From JBKHBQ01 sp046542305 (GTDB taxonomy: Bacteria > Bacteroidota > Bacteroidia > Bacteroidales > 4484-276): a stretch of 14,318 nucleotides of DNA. The stretch covers positions 1 through 14,318 of the forward strand of contig JBKHBQ010000084.1 in assembly GCA_046542305.1 (NCBI GenBank). Reading direction: 5' to 3'. Positions 7,332 to 14,318 of the stretch are shown piece after piece. A program made the position numbers and the translations under genes. Numbering within the stretch: the stretch's first letter is position 1; every line of letters begins with the position of its first letter. The notes beneath the pieces are model-generated. The model had not been told where the DNA came from. It ran no database searches and worked only from the letters and a program-made list of their open reading frames with translations.

Positions 7332-8705
7332 TTACTTCGCCACAGGAGCCGGAAATACCACAGAGCACGTTTCGGTAACCCGGATCAGATATGCTTTGCC
7401 GGGCTTCAGTTGGGTAAGGGTATAGATGCCCTGCGAGGGCCAGTATACCTTATCGCTGCCGACTTCCTGCACGATGTCGATCACCTCGTCGAGGTCGCGG
7501 AATACCACGAAGGTAGAAGCCGGCTGGGTGGTGAGTACGGGCAGGATATTCCACCCTTCGGTCAGTACCACGGTTTGCGACACTTCGAAAATGCCGTTCA
7601 CCTTCACCTGGATGGGTTCGCTGGCGTGGATCACATACCCCTGGAAGGCATCCCAGTTGCCGAGGGTATTAATTTGCTGCTCCGGCCAGAAGAGGCCGCT
7701 CTGATTCCGGAGTACCGTGATGCGGTCGCTTACCGTGTCGAAGATCTCAGCCACCTCCTCCTTAAACGGATGCACATAGGTGGAAATGCCGCTCCATCCT
7801 TCGGGAATGTCAATGGTTTGCGCGAGGTTATAGGGGAAAACCACCATATTCACCGGCACCTCGAATTCAGGCGTAGCTGTGTCGTTGCTTTGCACAATGA
7901 AATGGCGCAGGTAATTGCCAATGGGGAAGCCTCCGGAATTGAAAAACAGATCCACGGTTTTCTGCTCCCCGGGTGCAATATTTCCCGAATCGGGCTGTGC
8001 AATCAGCCAAACATTTTCGGGTTCCAGGATCAGGGTGTCGGTGATGTGGTGCGGGGGCGTGTTGTTCACATCGCCGCTGATCTCGTAAACGATCCGGAGG
8101 GTGTCGTCGAGGCTTTCGTCGAAGGCGAGATTGAGCAGTGCCGTGGCCGTTTCGCCGGGAAGGATGTTTCCGCCGGGCGGGCCGTTTTCGTCATTATAAT
8201 GCACGGTCACCCCGTTGCCGCTTGTTCCGTCGTAAACCAAAGGCCCCAAAGTGCCACCGACAAAGTTGGTGGAAAAATTAAGACTTACGCCCTGGGGTAA
8301 ATGAATGATCAGCGTATCGAGCCATTCATTGTCGGGACTGCCGTTGTACAGGCTGAAGGTATAATCGTTGGTCTCGCCCGGAATATATCCGGCCACATTG
8401 GTAGTAAGCTGCGATCCTTCGATGCTGCGCACGCCTTCATGAAGCTTCCGTGGCGGATTGGTAATCATCGAGAAATCCAGCGTATCCGAGCCGGTATTCG
8501 AAATCACGATCTGCCGCTTCAGCACTGTGTCGGGTTTGATCACAAGGTAAAAGCTGTCGGGTTCAACAACAATTTCGGGCGTCAGGCGATTGCCGCTCAA
8601 CTGCCCCTGAAGCGGAGCTTTTTCAGCCGTTTGTGCATGTACATCAAGCACAGGCAGAAAAAGCATCAACAAAAGTACCTGCGAAAACAAAAGCGCTTTT
8701 TTCAT
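7332..8705 (-). CDS. Secreted protein with Ig-like N-terminal part and two C-terminal GW-type repeats
   Basis: This 457-residue exported protein starts with the signal peptide MKKALLFSQVLLLMLFLPVL...HAQ (residues 1-25). The next part looks like beta-sandwich modules of the kind 'VLKRQIVISNTGSDTLDF' (about 61-79), followed by 'NIAPGEQKTVDLFFNSGG', seen in surface proteins with abnormal-spindle/Hydin-like folds. The C-terminus holds two related units. One begins EGWSGIST (W304) and the other EGWNILPV (W385), each with a 'xxFWP/VYWP' core and a GYVIH/AYLIR strand. No type IX secretion sorting domain is visible; the protein ends VVFPAPVAK just after the second repeat. Start choice: a TTG at 8738 overlaps the upstream gene, and the ATG at 8705 begins a clean signal peptide. 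It follows the Smr gene by 25 nt, so the two are probably one operon. The function is unknown. Confidence 0.8.
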   Translation of the reverse strand: MKKALLFSQVLLLMLFLPVLDVHAQTAEKAPLQGQLSGNRLTPEIVVEPDSFYLVIKPDTVLKRQIVISNTGSDTLDFSMITNPPRKLHEGVRSIEGSQLTTNVAGYIPGETNDYTFSLYNGSPDNEWLDTLIIHLPQGVSLNFSTNFVGGTLGPLVYDGTSGNGVTVHYNDENGPPGGNILPGETATALLNLAFDESLDDTLRIVYEISGDVNNTPPHHITDTLILEPENVWLIAQPDSGNIAPGEQKTVDLFFNSGGFPIGNYLRHFIVQSNDTATPEFEVPVNMVVFPYNLAQTIDIPEGWSGISTYVHPFKEEVAEIFDTVSDRITVLRNQSGLFWPEQQINTLGNWDAFQGYVIHASEPIQVKVNGIFEVSQTVVLTEGWNILPVLTTQPASTFVVFRDLDEVIDIVQEVGSDKVYWPSQGIYTLTQLKPGKAYLIRVTETCSVVFPAPVAK

Positions 8706-8730
8706 TTTCACGTTATGGTTTAGTTCGACC

Positions 8731-9831
8731 TTAAGCAAAATTACTATGCCAGATCAAAACCTCCGTGGCTCCGTATCCAAATTTTTTCAACGATGCATCC
8801 TTTACACGCACATTTTCATAGGCGTCCAAAATCTCGAGCATCTTCGATTTGAGCACTCCGTCGCCCACGCCGTGAATAAAGATAACCTTTGTAATATAGT
8901 TCCTGATGGCGCTCTCGAGGCACCTTACAAAATAATTGAGCTGGTAATTGAGCATCTCGGTGTTGCTCATTTTGCTGTAATCATCCACCAGTTCACCGAT
9001 GTGTAAATCCACCACAGCTTCCCTCGGACTGGTTTTATGTTTGTTGATAACTTCTTCGGGCTGCTTTGGTTTGGCCACTTTTATTTCGGCTTCCTCATCG
9101 TACTTTTCGTCGGCTTCGGCAGTAACCGGCTGGGTAGCCGTTTCGTTGATGATCAGCAGAAAAGCCTTTTCACTCAGGAATGCTGAATCCTGATACACAT
9201 TTTCCCTGTAAAGCTTGGCGGGTTTAAAGCTAAAGGTGCTGTTGACCGGTGCAAGCACTTTTGAGGTAACATCCTTATGATAAAGCACCTGCAGAACGCC
9301 GTAGCTCCATTTCTCGATATCCTCGCGCTCGATCGAATCCAGCAGCACTTTGCTATTGGGCTTCACCGCATCATAATCGGTACCTTCCCAGGCTCCGTTC
9401 GCTTTGCGCAAAAACAGGCTGAAAAGGATATCGTATTCGCTGTAGTTGATCAGGTAAACATCGAGCAGTCCGGTAAGCAGCCACCTTTGTTCCTGCGGTA
9501 CAAACGCCAGGTAAATGCCTTTTTTGTCGCTGCCTTTGGCCCTGAAGATTTCCAGGGGGCTCACCCGTTCGTCATAAACGATCTCTTCCTTCTCTTTCTG
9601 CGGCGACGAGGATTCCTCTTCAAGCGCCTTTCCCATAACGGTATTATCCATGAACATGTGCGAGGCCGTCTGTCCGGTTTCCTCTACCTTCACCAGTTCG
9701 CTGGTCATGGTGGGGATCTCGAAGCCGTCCTCGATCTTCACATGCACCAGATTACTGCTTATCACCTTGCTCACAACGCCTCCGCCGTGCTCGTTAAGAA
9801 ATTTTACCCTGTCTCCTGCTTTCAGTTTCAT
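8731..9831 (-). CDS. DUF2027 and Smr domain protein
   Basis: This 366-residue cytoplasmic protein has a C-terminal Smr (small MutS-related) domain. Its signatures are VVDLHI (DLH at 275-277), the nucleic-acid-associated loop HGVGDG (320-325) and the terminal GYGATEVLIW. Smr domains bind or nick nucleic acids. The N-terminal part begins MKLKAGDRVKFLNEHGGGVV, a small SH3-like barrel, and the middle LAFVPQEQRW...LINYSEYDILFSLFLRK fits the DUF2027 domain found with Smr in Bacteroidota. An acidic and lysine-rich linker (about 235-272) joins the two. No MutS ATPase is present, so this is not MutS2. The exact role is not known. It is transcribed divergently from the TonB receptor and is followed by the secreted GW-repeat gene. 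Confidence 0.88.
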   Translation of the reverse strand: MKLKAGDRVKFLNEHGGGVVSKVISSNLVHVKIEDGFEIPTMTSELVKVEETGQTASHMFMDNTVMGKALEEESSSPQKEKEEIVYDERVSPLEIFRAKGSDKKGIYLAFVPQEQRWLLTGLLDVYLINYSEYDILFSLFLRKANGAWEGTDYDAVKPNSKVLLDSIEREDIEKWSYGVLQVLYHKDVTSKVLAPVNSTFSFKPAKLYRENVYQDSAFLSEKAFLLIINETATQPVTAEADEKYDEEAEIKVAKPKQPEEVINKHKTSPREAVVDLHIGELVDDYSKMSNTEMLNYQLNYFVRCLESAIRNYITKVIFIHGVGDGVLKSKMLEILDAYENVRVKDASLKKFGYGATEVLIWHSNFA

Positions 9832-9845
9832 ACTTATTTTTTTTG

Positions 9846-9853
9846 CAAAGGTA
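9846..9853 (-). promoter_or_regulatory. -7 element of the Smr-gene promoter
   Basis: On the minus strand TACCTTTG (complement of 9846-9853) is a perfect match to TAnnTTTG, 14 nt before the start codon. The -33 region at the expected distance has no good TTTG. It forms half of a divergent 117-bp promoter region shared with the TonB receptor. Confidence 0.6.
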
Positions 9854-9923
9854 CGCTCTTTTTAGGTCTTAATTATGACGGCAATTTAGAGCACATTCTA
9901 AGATAGATTAGTTAAGAAAGCGT

Positions 9924-9931
9924 TAATTTTG
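9924..9931 (+). promoter_or_regulatory. -7 element of the TonB-receptor promoter
   Basis: TAATTTTG (9924-9931) matches TAnnTTTG and lies 17 nt before the ATG at 9949. No clear -33 TTTG is at the expected distance, which may indicate an activator-dependent promoter. No Fur-like inverted repeat was seen in the shared divergent region (9832-9948). Confidence 0.5.
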
Positions 9932-9948
9932 CAGGACAGAAAAATGAA

Positions 9949-12315
9949 ATGAGCATGTATACCGCACGACGGATAAGGTGGATTTTAGCTTCTGTCTTCA
10001 TCGTGGCTGCACTTTCCGTTTATGCACAGCAAAAAACCGGAAGCATATCGGGAAAGGTATTCTCTGGTGAAAACAGGAATCCGCTTGTGCATGCCGAGGT
10101 TGTACTTGAATCTGCCGGCATGGGAGCAACATCCTCACAACAGGGAGCATTTATCATTGAACAGGTTCCTGCGGGTGACTACAGTCTTATGGTGAAACAT
10201 ATGGGCTACCAAACCGCAAAGCGGAAAGTTCAGGTACGTGAAGGCGCCGATACCTGCATTGAAATCATACTTCAACCTGATGTCAAAGTGATTCCCGGCG
10301 TAGAGATCCTGGGCGAAGGCATGGATTATGGCCCTTATGTGAAGGAGGTAATCCCGAAGCAAAAAATCCAAAGCCTGCCTGCGCGGGATGTGGGTGAATT
10401 TCTGCGGAGCGAGCCCAATGTTTCAGGTATCAGGAAGGGTGGCGGAAATATCGATCCGGTGATCAGAGGTTTTAAATTTTCGCAGTTGAACGTGCAGAAC
10501 AACACCGGCCAGAAAATTGAAGGCGGATGCCCCAACCGCATGGACCCGGCCACATCGCATATCGACATCCACGACATCACCCGCATCGAAATCCTGAAAG
10601 GTCCCTACGCCCTGCGCTACGGACCCAGTTTCGGGGCGGTGCTAAACCTGGTCACCGAAAAGGCGCGTCCCTTTGAAAGTTTTCAGATCAACGCCACTGC
10701 CGCCAGGGGCTGGGAAAGCAACTGGAACGGCAACAAGGAACACCTGACCGTGCTGGGCGGCGGACAGCGCGTTTATTTTGCCCTTTCCGGAAACCGGCAG
10801 TCGTATGGAAATTATCAAGCCGGCAACGGGCAGGAAATCAAATCTTCGTTTGAAAAATATAATTACACCGCCGAATTGGGTTTCAGGCCGTGGGACCACC
10901 ATGAAATGCTTCTTACGTACAAAAGATCGCAGGGCTTCGATGTGCGTTTTCCGGCATTGCCGATGGATGAACGCGAGGACCGGACTACGCTGATGTCGGC
11001 CACTTACAAATACCTTAACCCAGGAAACACATTGCGCAGCATCGAAGCAAAGATCTACAATTCGCATGTCCATCATGAAATGGATAACAAATGGCGTTCT
11101 TTTTTGGATACGGTGGTGGCCGTTTCCATCATTGACGCGCTTAACCGCGGCGGACGGGCGGATGTTGGCTTTGCGTCAGAAAAATCCAATCTGCACACCG
11201 GATTTGACTACGAATACATTTCGAAGGATGGCGAGCGGTTAAAAAACCTGATCCTGCAGCCGGGACTGCCGGTGAAAACCGAAGATGTGTGGAACGATGC
11301 CTTTATCCGAAACCTGGGTTTGTTTGCGGAATACAGGTTTGATCAAACTGACAAAACCGAATGGATCCTCTCGGGCAGGGTGGATTTTAATTCGGCCGGA
11401 TCGGCACCCATGGCGCTGTACAGCATGTCGGGCAGCGAAATGTATTACGACGACCGGGTGGATTCAGATTTTACCAACGTGAGCCTTAGTGCCGGCGCAA
11501 GCCACCACTTTTCCGAAACACTGACCCTGAATTTTGCCCTGGGCCGCGGCGTCAGGAATCCGGATATGGTGGAACGTTTTATCATTCTCCTGCCGCTGGG
11601 GTACGACAACTACGACTACCTGGGAAATCCGCAACTCAAACCCGAAAAAAACCACCAGGCCGATCTTTCCCTGACCGTCAACGAAAAACACCTGGGCAAA
11701 ATCAGGCTGAACGGGTTCTTTTCGTACGTAACCGATTTTATCACCGGCATCAAACTGCCGCCTTCTCAGGTGATGCCTCAATCCAAGGATGTACTGGGGG
11801 TAAAGCAGTTTCAAAACATCGACCAGGCTTATCTCTACGGGTTTGAACTCGGATGGCACAGCCCCATGCAGCATCCGCTCGGCGGCACGCTTACGGCATC
11901 CTATACCACAGGCGTCAATCCTGAAACCGTGAAATATATCGTGGAAAACGGGCAGGTAGTGGATTCTGAAACAGTAGAAAATGATCCGCTCCCGGAAATC
12001 CCTCCATTGGAAGCCAACCTCAGTATCCATTTCCGCATGTTCAACAACACACTGGTACCTGAAGCAAGATTGCGTGCCGTGGCTTCACAGAAGCGTATTT
12101 CAGAGGCTTACGATGAACCGGCCACACCGGGATTTATCACCACAGGCATCAGCATCAAATATCTTTTCAACGACATGCTCACCCTGGCAGGCGGCGTCAG
12201 CAACCTGTTCGACAAAACGTATTACGAGCACCTCAACCGCCGCATCATCGGAAGCAGGGCGCCGCTTTACGAACCCGGAAGGATTTTTCACCTCAACGTG
12301 ATCCTTAATATCTAA
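9949..12315 (+). CDS. TonB-dependent receptor, OprC/NosA-like, probable copper receptor
   Basis: This 788-residue outer-membrane receptor should import its ligand with energy from TonB-ExbBD. After a signal peptide (residues 1-26, ending VYAQ) come a carboxypeptidase-regulatory-like domain (about 30-110), the plug (about 130-240, with ITRIEILKGPYALRYGPSFG) and a beta barrel to the end. The plug carries CPNRMDP (C194, M198) and the barrel HEMDN (H376, M378). These reproduce the CxxxM...HxM copper ligands reported for Pseudomonas OprC, where from memory they are C143, M147, H323 and M325; the Cys-to-His spacing is 182 here against 180 there. The regulatory-like domain is a Bacteroidota addition. 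The ATG at 9949 is followed by another at 9955, so the start may shift by two codons. A lipoprotein gene follows after 12 nt. Confidence 0.9.
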   Translation: MSMYTARRIRWILASVFIVAALSVYAQQKTGSISGKVFSGENRNPLVHAEVVLESAGMGATSSQQGAFIIEQVPAGDYSLMVKHMGYQTAKRKVQVREGADTCIEIILQPDVKVIPGVEILGEGMDYGPYVKEVIPKQKIQSLPARDVGEFLRSEPNVSGIRKGGGNIDPVIRGFKFSQLNVQNNTGQKIEGGCPNRMDPATSHIDIHDITRIEILKGPYALRYGPSFGAVLNLVTEKARPFESFQINATAARGWESNWNGNKEHLTVLGGGQRVYFALSGNRQSYGNYQAGNGQEIKSSFEKYNYTAELGFRPWDHHEMLLTYKRSQGFDVRFPALPMDEREDRTTLMSATYKYLNPGNTLRSIEAKIYNSHVHHEMDNKWRSFLDTVVAVSIIDALNRGGRADVGFASEKSNLHTGFDYEYISKDGERLKNLILQPGLPVKTEDVWNDAFIRNLGLFAEYRFDQTDKTEWILSGRVDFNSAGSAPMALYSMSGSEMYYDDRVDSDFTNVSLSAGASHHFSETLTLNFALGRGVRNPDMVERFIILLPLGYDNYDYLGNPQLKPEKNHQADLSLTVNEKHLGKIRLNGFFSYVTDFITGIKLPPSQVMPQSKDVLGVKQFQNIDQAYLYGFELGWHSPMQHPLGGTLTASYTTGVNPETVKYIVENGQVVDSETVENDPLPEIPPLEANLSIHFRMFNNTLVPEARLRAVASQKRISEAYDEPATPGFITTGISIKYLFNDMLTLAGGVSNLFDKTYYEHLNRRIIGSRAPLYEPGRIFHLNVILNI

Positions 12316-12327
12316 ACCTGATAACAC

Positions 12328-12684
12328 ATGAAGAAAATCATCATCCTGTTCATTTCGGTCCTCTTCCTGACATCCTGCGAAAAACCTACGGACAAAATGG
12401 TGAAGTACATCGCCACGGATGCCACGGCGGAGTACAGCATCACCTACCGGAATGCCTACGGCGAGATAATCTCAGAAAATATTGCGGCACAAAGCAGGGA
12501 AGATCAATGGACCCATAGCTTTGCCGCGGAGGAAGGACAAATCCTTTACCTGTCGGGAATCTATGGGGATATCACCTCTTCGCTGAAACTGATGATCATG
12601 ATCGACGGCAAAATATACAAGCAGGCACAAAGCATCGGTGATACGGTGAGGTATCTGGTGGTATCGGGCACAGTGCCGTACTAA
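12328..12684 (+). CDS. Small lipoprotein, MmpS-like beta-sandwich
   Basis: This 118-residue protein has a lipoprotein signal, MKKIIILFISVLFLTSC, with lipobox LTSC and lipidated Cys17; EKPTDK follows. The mature ~100 residues follow the pattern VKYIATDATAEYSITYRNAYGE...QWTHSFAAEEGQILYLSG...LMIMIDGKIYKQA. This resembles the MmpS-type small extracytoplasmic beta-sandwich, in which 'ITYxNxxG' and 'IxxDGK' recur. That match is by eye. It is 12 nt downstream of the OprC-like receptor and surely cotranscribed, suggesting a receptor-associated periplasmic or outer-membrane partner, perhaps in copper handling. The visible sequence lacks a Cys/His/Met cluster that would show metal binding. Confidence 0.75.
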   Translation: MKKIIILFISVLFLTSCEKPTDKMVKYIATDATAEYSITYRNAYGEIISENIAAQSREDQWTHSFAAEEGQILYLSGIYGDITSSLKLMIMIDGKIYKQAQSIGDTVRYLVVSGTVPY

Positions 12685-12776
12685 CCATTATAACCCATTA
12701 CTGATTCCCTGCACTTATGGCCGGTCGGTTACCTGATCAATGCCCGGTTTGCAGAAATCTCCCGGAGGTTAACCTG

Positions 12777-14054
12777 CTACTGCCAGACCACATTCTCCGG
12801 CCTCCACTTTTCTTTGGGCATATCCTCGCCGGTAGGGAAGCCAATGGGAATCACGTTTAATGGGATGTGATTTTCCGGCAGGTTCAGCGCTTCTATCACC
12901 ACCGCGGTTCTGTCGTCGTATGGAAATGCGGCCGTCCACACCGCGCCCAGACCCAGGCTTTCCGCAGCAAGCAGGATGTTTTCCGAGGCTGCCGAACAAT
13001 CTTGCACCCAGTAGTCTTTTTCTTTTAAATTGCCGGCTTTCTCCATATCGCCGCACACCACAATGGCAGTTCCGACCTGCGACAGCATTTTGGCATAGGG
13101 TAGCTTGTCACCCAATGCGTCAAGGGTTTCGCGCTGCGTAACCACATAAAACACCCAGGGCTGCCGGTTGGCCGCTGTCGGTGCTGCCATGCCCGCCCTG
13201 AGCAGGGTCTCGATCTGTTCCTTCGAAACAGGCTCTTCGGTAAAATGGCGCACGCTCTTCCGGTTGTGCATCACCTCCAGGATTTCATTGGCGTACCTGC
13301 GGCTGTAATCCGGCACAAACGGCTCGCCGTCAATATCGTTCAGCGACTCGCCGACCTGTGCAATAAACCGGCCCGTTTCAAAATACTTCCCTCCTCCGTA
13401 AACCAGCGGATTCAGCACATTCACATCCACACGGCCATCGGCATCCAGCACAGCCTCATCCACTTTCACATCTATCACTCTTCCGATAAACTGCCGGTGC
13501 GAACCGAGGTCGTGAAACGTGGTGAGTTCGCACTCGATCACAATGGGGAATTCTTTCACGTAAGGGGCATTTACAAATTCACCCCTCACCGGTGTGAGCC
13601 CCGTCTCCTTAAACTTATCCCCATCCTTCCCCGAAAACCGGCCAGCATAGTCCACGTAGCGGGCCATTTCAGCGGTGGGAATATTTACCGTAAATGCCTT
13701 CGACTCCGTTACATTGCCATAGGAATAGGTTGCCGGCCGCATGGAAACCGCTATGCTGAGCGGATCGGAGTTGCAGATGCCTGCCCAGGCAGCCGTCATG
13801 ATGTTGGGTTTGCCCGCTTTGTCGTAGGATCCGATCACAAAAGCCGGTTTGGGATACACCTCGCTTCGCACACCCAAAGATTTCTTTTTGAATGGTTCCG
13901 TTGCAGTATCTGATTTTGTTAGCGGCGCATCCGCTGACGATCCGGCCCGTGTGGATGTTTGCCTTTCGGAGTTTTCGCCTTTTTTTGTCAGTTGGATGAC
14001 CAGCACCAAAACGGCAATGGCAAGAATGATATTTAAATATTTTGATTTTTGCAT
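12777..14054 (-). CDS. Membrane-anchored flavin reductase-like / nitroreductase fusion
   Basis: This 425-residue protein has three parts. Residues 7-22 are one hydrophobic segment (LNIILAIAVLVLVIQL), followed by a Ser/Thr/Ala-rich linker to about residue 55. Residues ~60-238 are an FMN-binding flavin reductase-like domain (SYDKAGKPNIMTAAW, SIAVSMRPATYSY, FTVNIP, GRFSGKDGDKF, FIGRVIDV, LNPLVYGGGKYFETG). Residues ~254-425 are a nitroreductase domain (RKSVRHF at 265-271, AAPTAANRQPW at 290-300, YWVQDCSAASENILLAAESLGLGAVW, IPIGFP). Both domains should bind FMN, so the chain may carry two flavins. Stand-alone nitroreductases with a similar N-terminal anchor exist, so the reductase domain looks inserted between anchor and enzyme. 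The anchor suggests membrane attachment, with either face possible. It follows the Fe-S membrane protein by 12 nt. The substrate is unknown. Confidence 0.88.
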   Translation of the reverse strand: MQKSKYLNIILAIAVLVLVIQLTKKGENSERQTSTRAGSSADAPLTKSDTATEPFKKKSLGVRSEVYPKPAFVIGSYDKAGKPNIMTAAWAGICNSDPLSIAVSMRPATYSYGNVTESKAFTVNIPTAEMARYVDYAGRFSGKDGDKFKETGLTPVRGEFVNAPYVKEFPIVIECELTTFHDLGSHRQFIGRVIDVKVDEAVLDADGRVDVNVLNPLVYGGGKYFETGRFIAQVGESLNDIDGEPFVPDYSRRYANEILEVMHNRKSVRHFTEEPVSKEQIETLLRAGMAAPTAANRQPWVFYVVTQRETLDALGDKLPYAKMLSQVGTAIVVCGDMEKAGNLKEKDYWVQDCSAASENILLAAESLGLGAVWTAAFPYDDRTAVVIEALNLPENHIPLNVIPIGFPTGEDMPKEKWRPENVVWQ

Positions 14055-14066
14055 GATGCTCGAATA

Positions 14067-14318
14067 TTAAGAAGCATTTTTTGTGACTTTTTTGTAAGAG
14101 ACCGTATCCAGAAAACATCCGGTAGGACAAACGGCACACCAGGGTTTGTTGAAAAACAGGGACAGCAGGATAACGGCTGAACCGAAGATGATAAGTCCGA
14201 TACCTATGATGCGGAATGAAAAAAACATGAAGGGTTCAAGGTAGGATAGCTCGGGTGTGAAACCCAGCAGCAATGCGCCGGCAATCAACGTGAGGTAGAC
14301 CTCCCTTACGGTCAGCCC
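14067..14318 (-). CDS. Membrane protein with Cys-rich Fe-S motif, NosR-like C-terminal end (off right edge)
   Basis: The last 83 residues of a longer protein are visible; the minus-strand frame is open to the right edge, so the N-terminal part is outside the window. Two hydrophobic stretches (LTLIAGALLLGF and IIGIGLIIFGSAVILLSLFF) are followed by NKPWCAVCPTGCFLD and a short basic tail. The arrangement 'FFxxPWCxxxCPTG' after a transmembrane helix is typical of the polyferredoxin-like end of NosR and related membrane electron carriers. Here the spacing is CxxCPTGC, the protein ends soon after it, and a second 4Fe-4S site is not seen in this part. It is cotranscribed with the flavin reductase/nitroreductase fusion (12-nt gap), suggesting that it supplies electrons to that protein. 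A TTG at 14288 could be read as a start, but coding similarity appears to continue upstream. Confidence 0.65.
   Translation of the reverse strand, partial: GLTVREVYLTLIAGALLLGFTPELSYLEPFMFFSFRIIGIGLIIFGSAVILLSLFFNKPWCAVCPTGCFLDTVSYKKVTKNAS

Noticed and set aside
7410..8300. Plus-strand open frame of 296 codons opposite the secreted GW-repeat gene
   Set aside because: The minus-strand frame has a signal peptide, repeats and an operon context; this frame has none.
12766..12775. Perfect palindrome AGGTTAACCT beside the end of the fusion gene
   Set aside because: Ten bases with no spacer cannot form a terminator, and there is no promoter nearby for it to serve as an operator; chance is likely.
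1..14318. CRISPR arrays, insertion sequences, tRNA or rRNA genes
   Set aside because: Looked for by eye; no regularly spaced repeats, transposase motifs with terminal inverted repeats, or cloverleaf-like segments were seen.

Overview
The window looks like chromosomal DNA from a member of the Bacteroidota, most likely Bacteroidales-like. Four things point there: Bacteroidota-type promoters (TTTG, about 17-18 nt, TAnnTTTG) before several genes; AT-rich leaders without clear Shine-Dalgarno sequences; exported proteins whose signal peptides end in 'AQ'; and a TonB-dependent receptor with an N-terminal carboxypeptidase-regulatory-like domain. The assignment below phylum level is inference.

Layout. 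(1) 1-235, minus strand: the N-terminal part of an exported protein of unknown function, running off the left edge. (2) 236-896: a long AT-rich intergenic stretch with candidate promoters on both strands. (3) 897-6729, plus strand: a housekeeping block of a DMT/EamA permease, rplU, rpmA, serS, a secreted TPR protein and rsmA. A strong intrinsic terminator sits between rpmA and serS. (4) 6730-7331: no intact gene, but a decayed beta-propeller gene on the minus strand (6812-6990) and a two-copy imperfect GC-rich repeat (7091-7204). (5) 7332-9831, minus strand: a two-gene unit of a DUF2027/Smr-domain protein followed by a secreted protein with two C-terminal GW-type repeats. (6) 9949-12684, plus strand: a TonB-dependent receptor followed 12 nt later by a small lipoprotein. 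The receptor carries the CxxxM...HxM copper-ligand pattern of OprC/NosA. (7) 12777-14318, minus strand: the C-terminal end of a membrane protein with a Cys-rich Fe-S-like motif resembling the NosR family (off the right edge), followed 12 nt later by a membrane-anchored flavin-reductase/nitroreductase fusion.

How the parts fit. rplU, rpmA, serS and rsmA serve translation and ribosome maturation. The accessory interest lies on the right. The receptor-lipoprotein pair looks like an outer-membrane copper acquisition operon. The Fe-S membrane protein plus fusion flavoenzyme looks like a possible membrane-associated, perhaps extracytosolic, electron-transfer module. The two operons converge with only 92 bp between them, and a functional link is speculative. 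No tRNA, rRNA, CRISPR array or insertion sequence was recognised.
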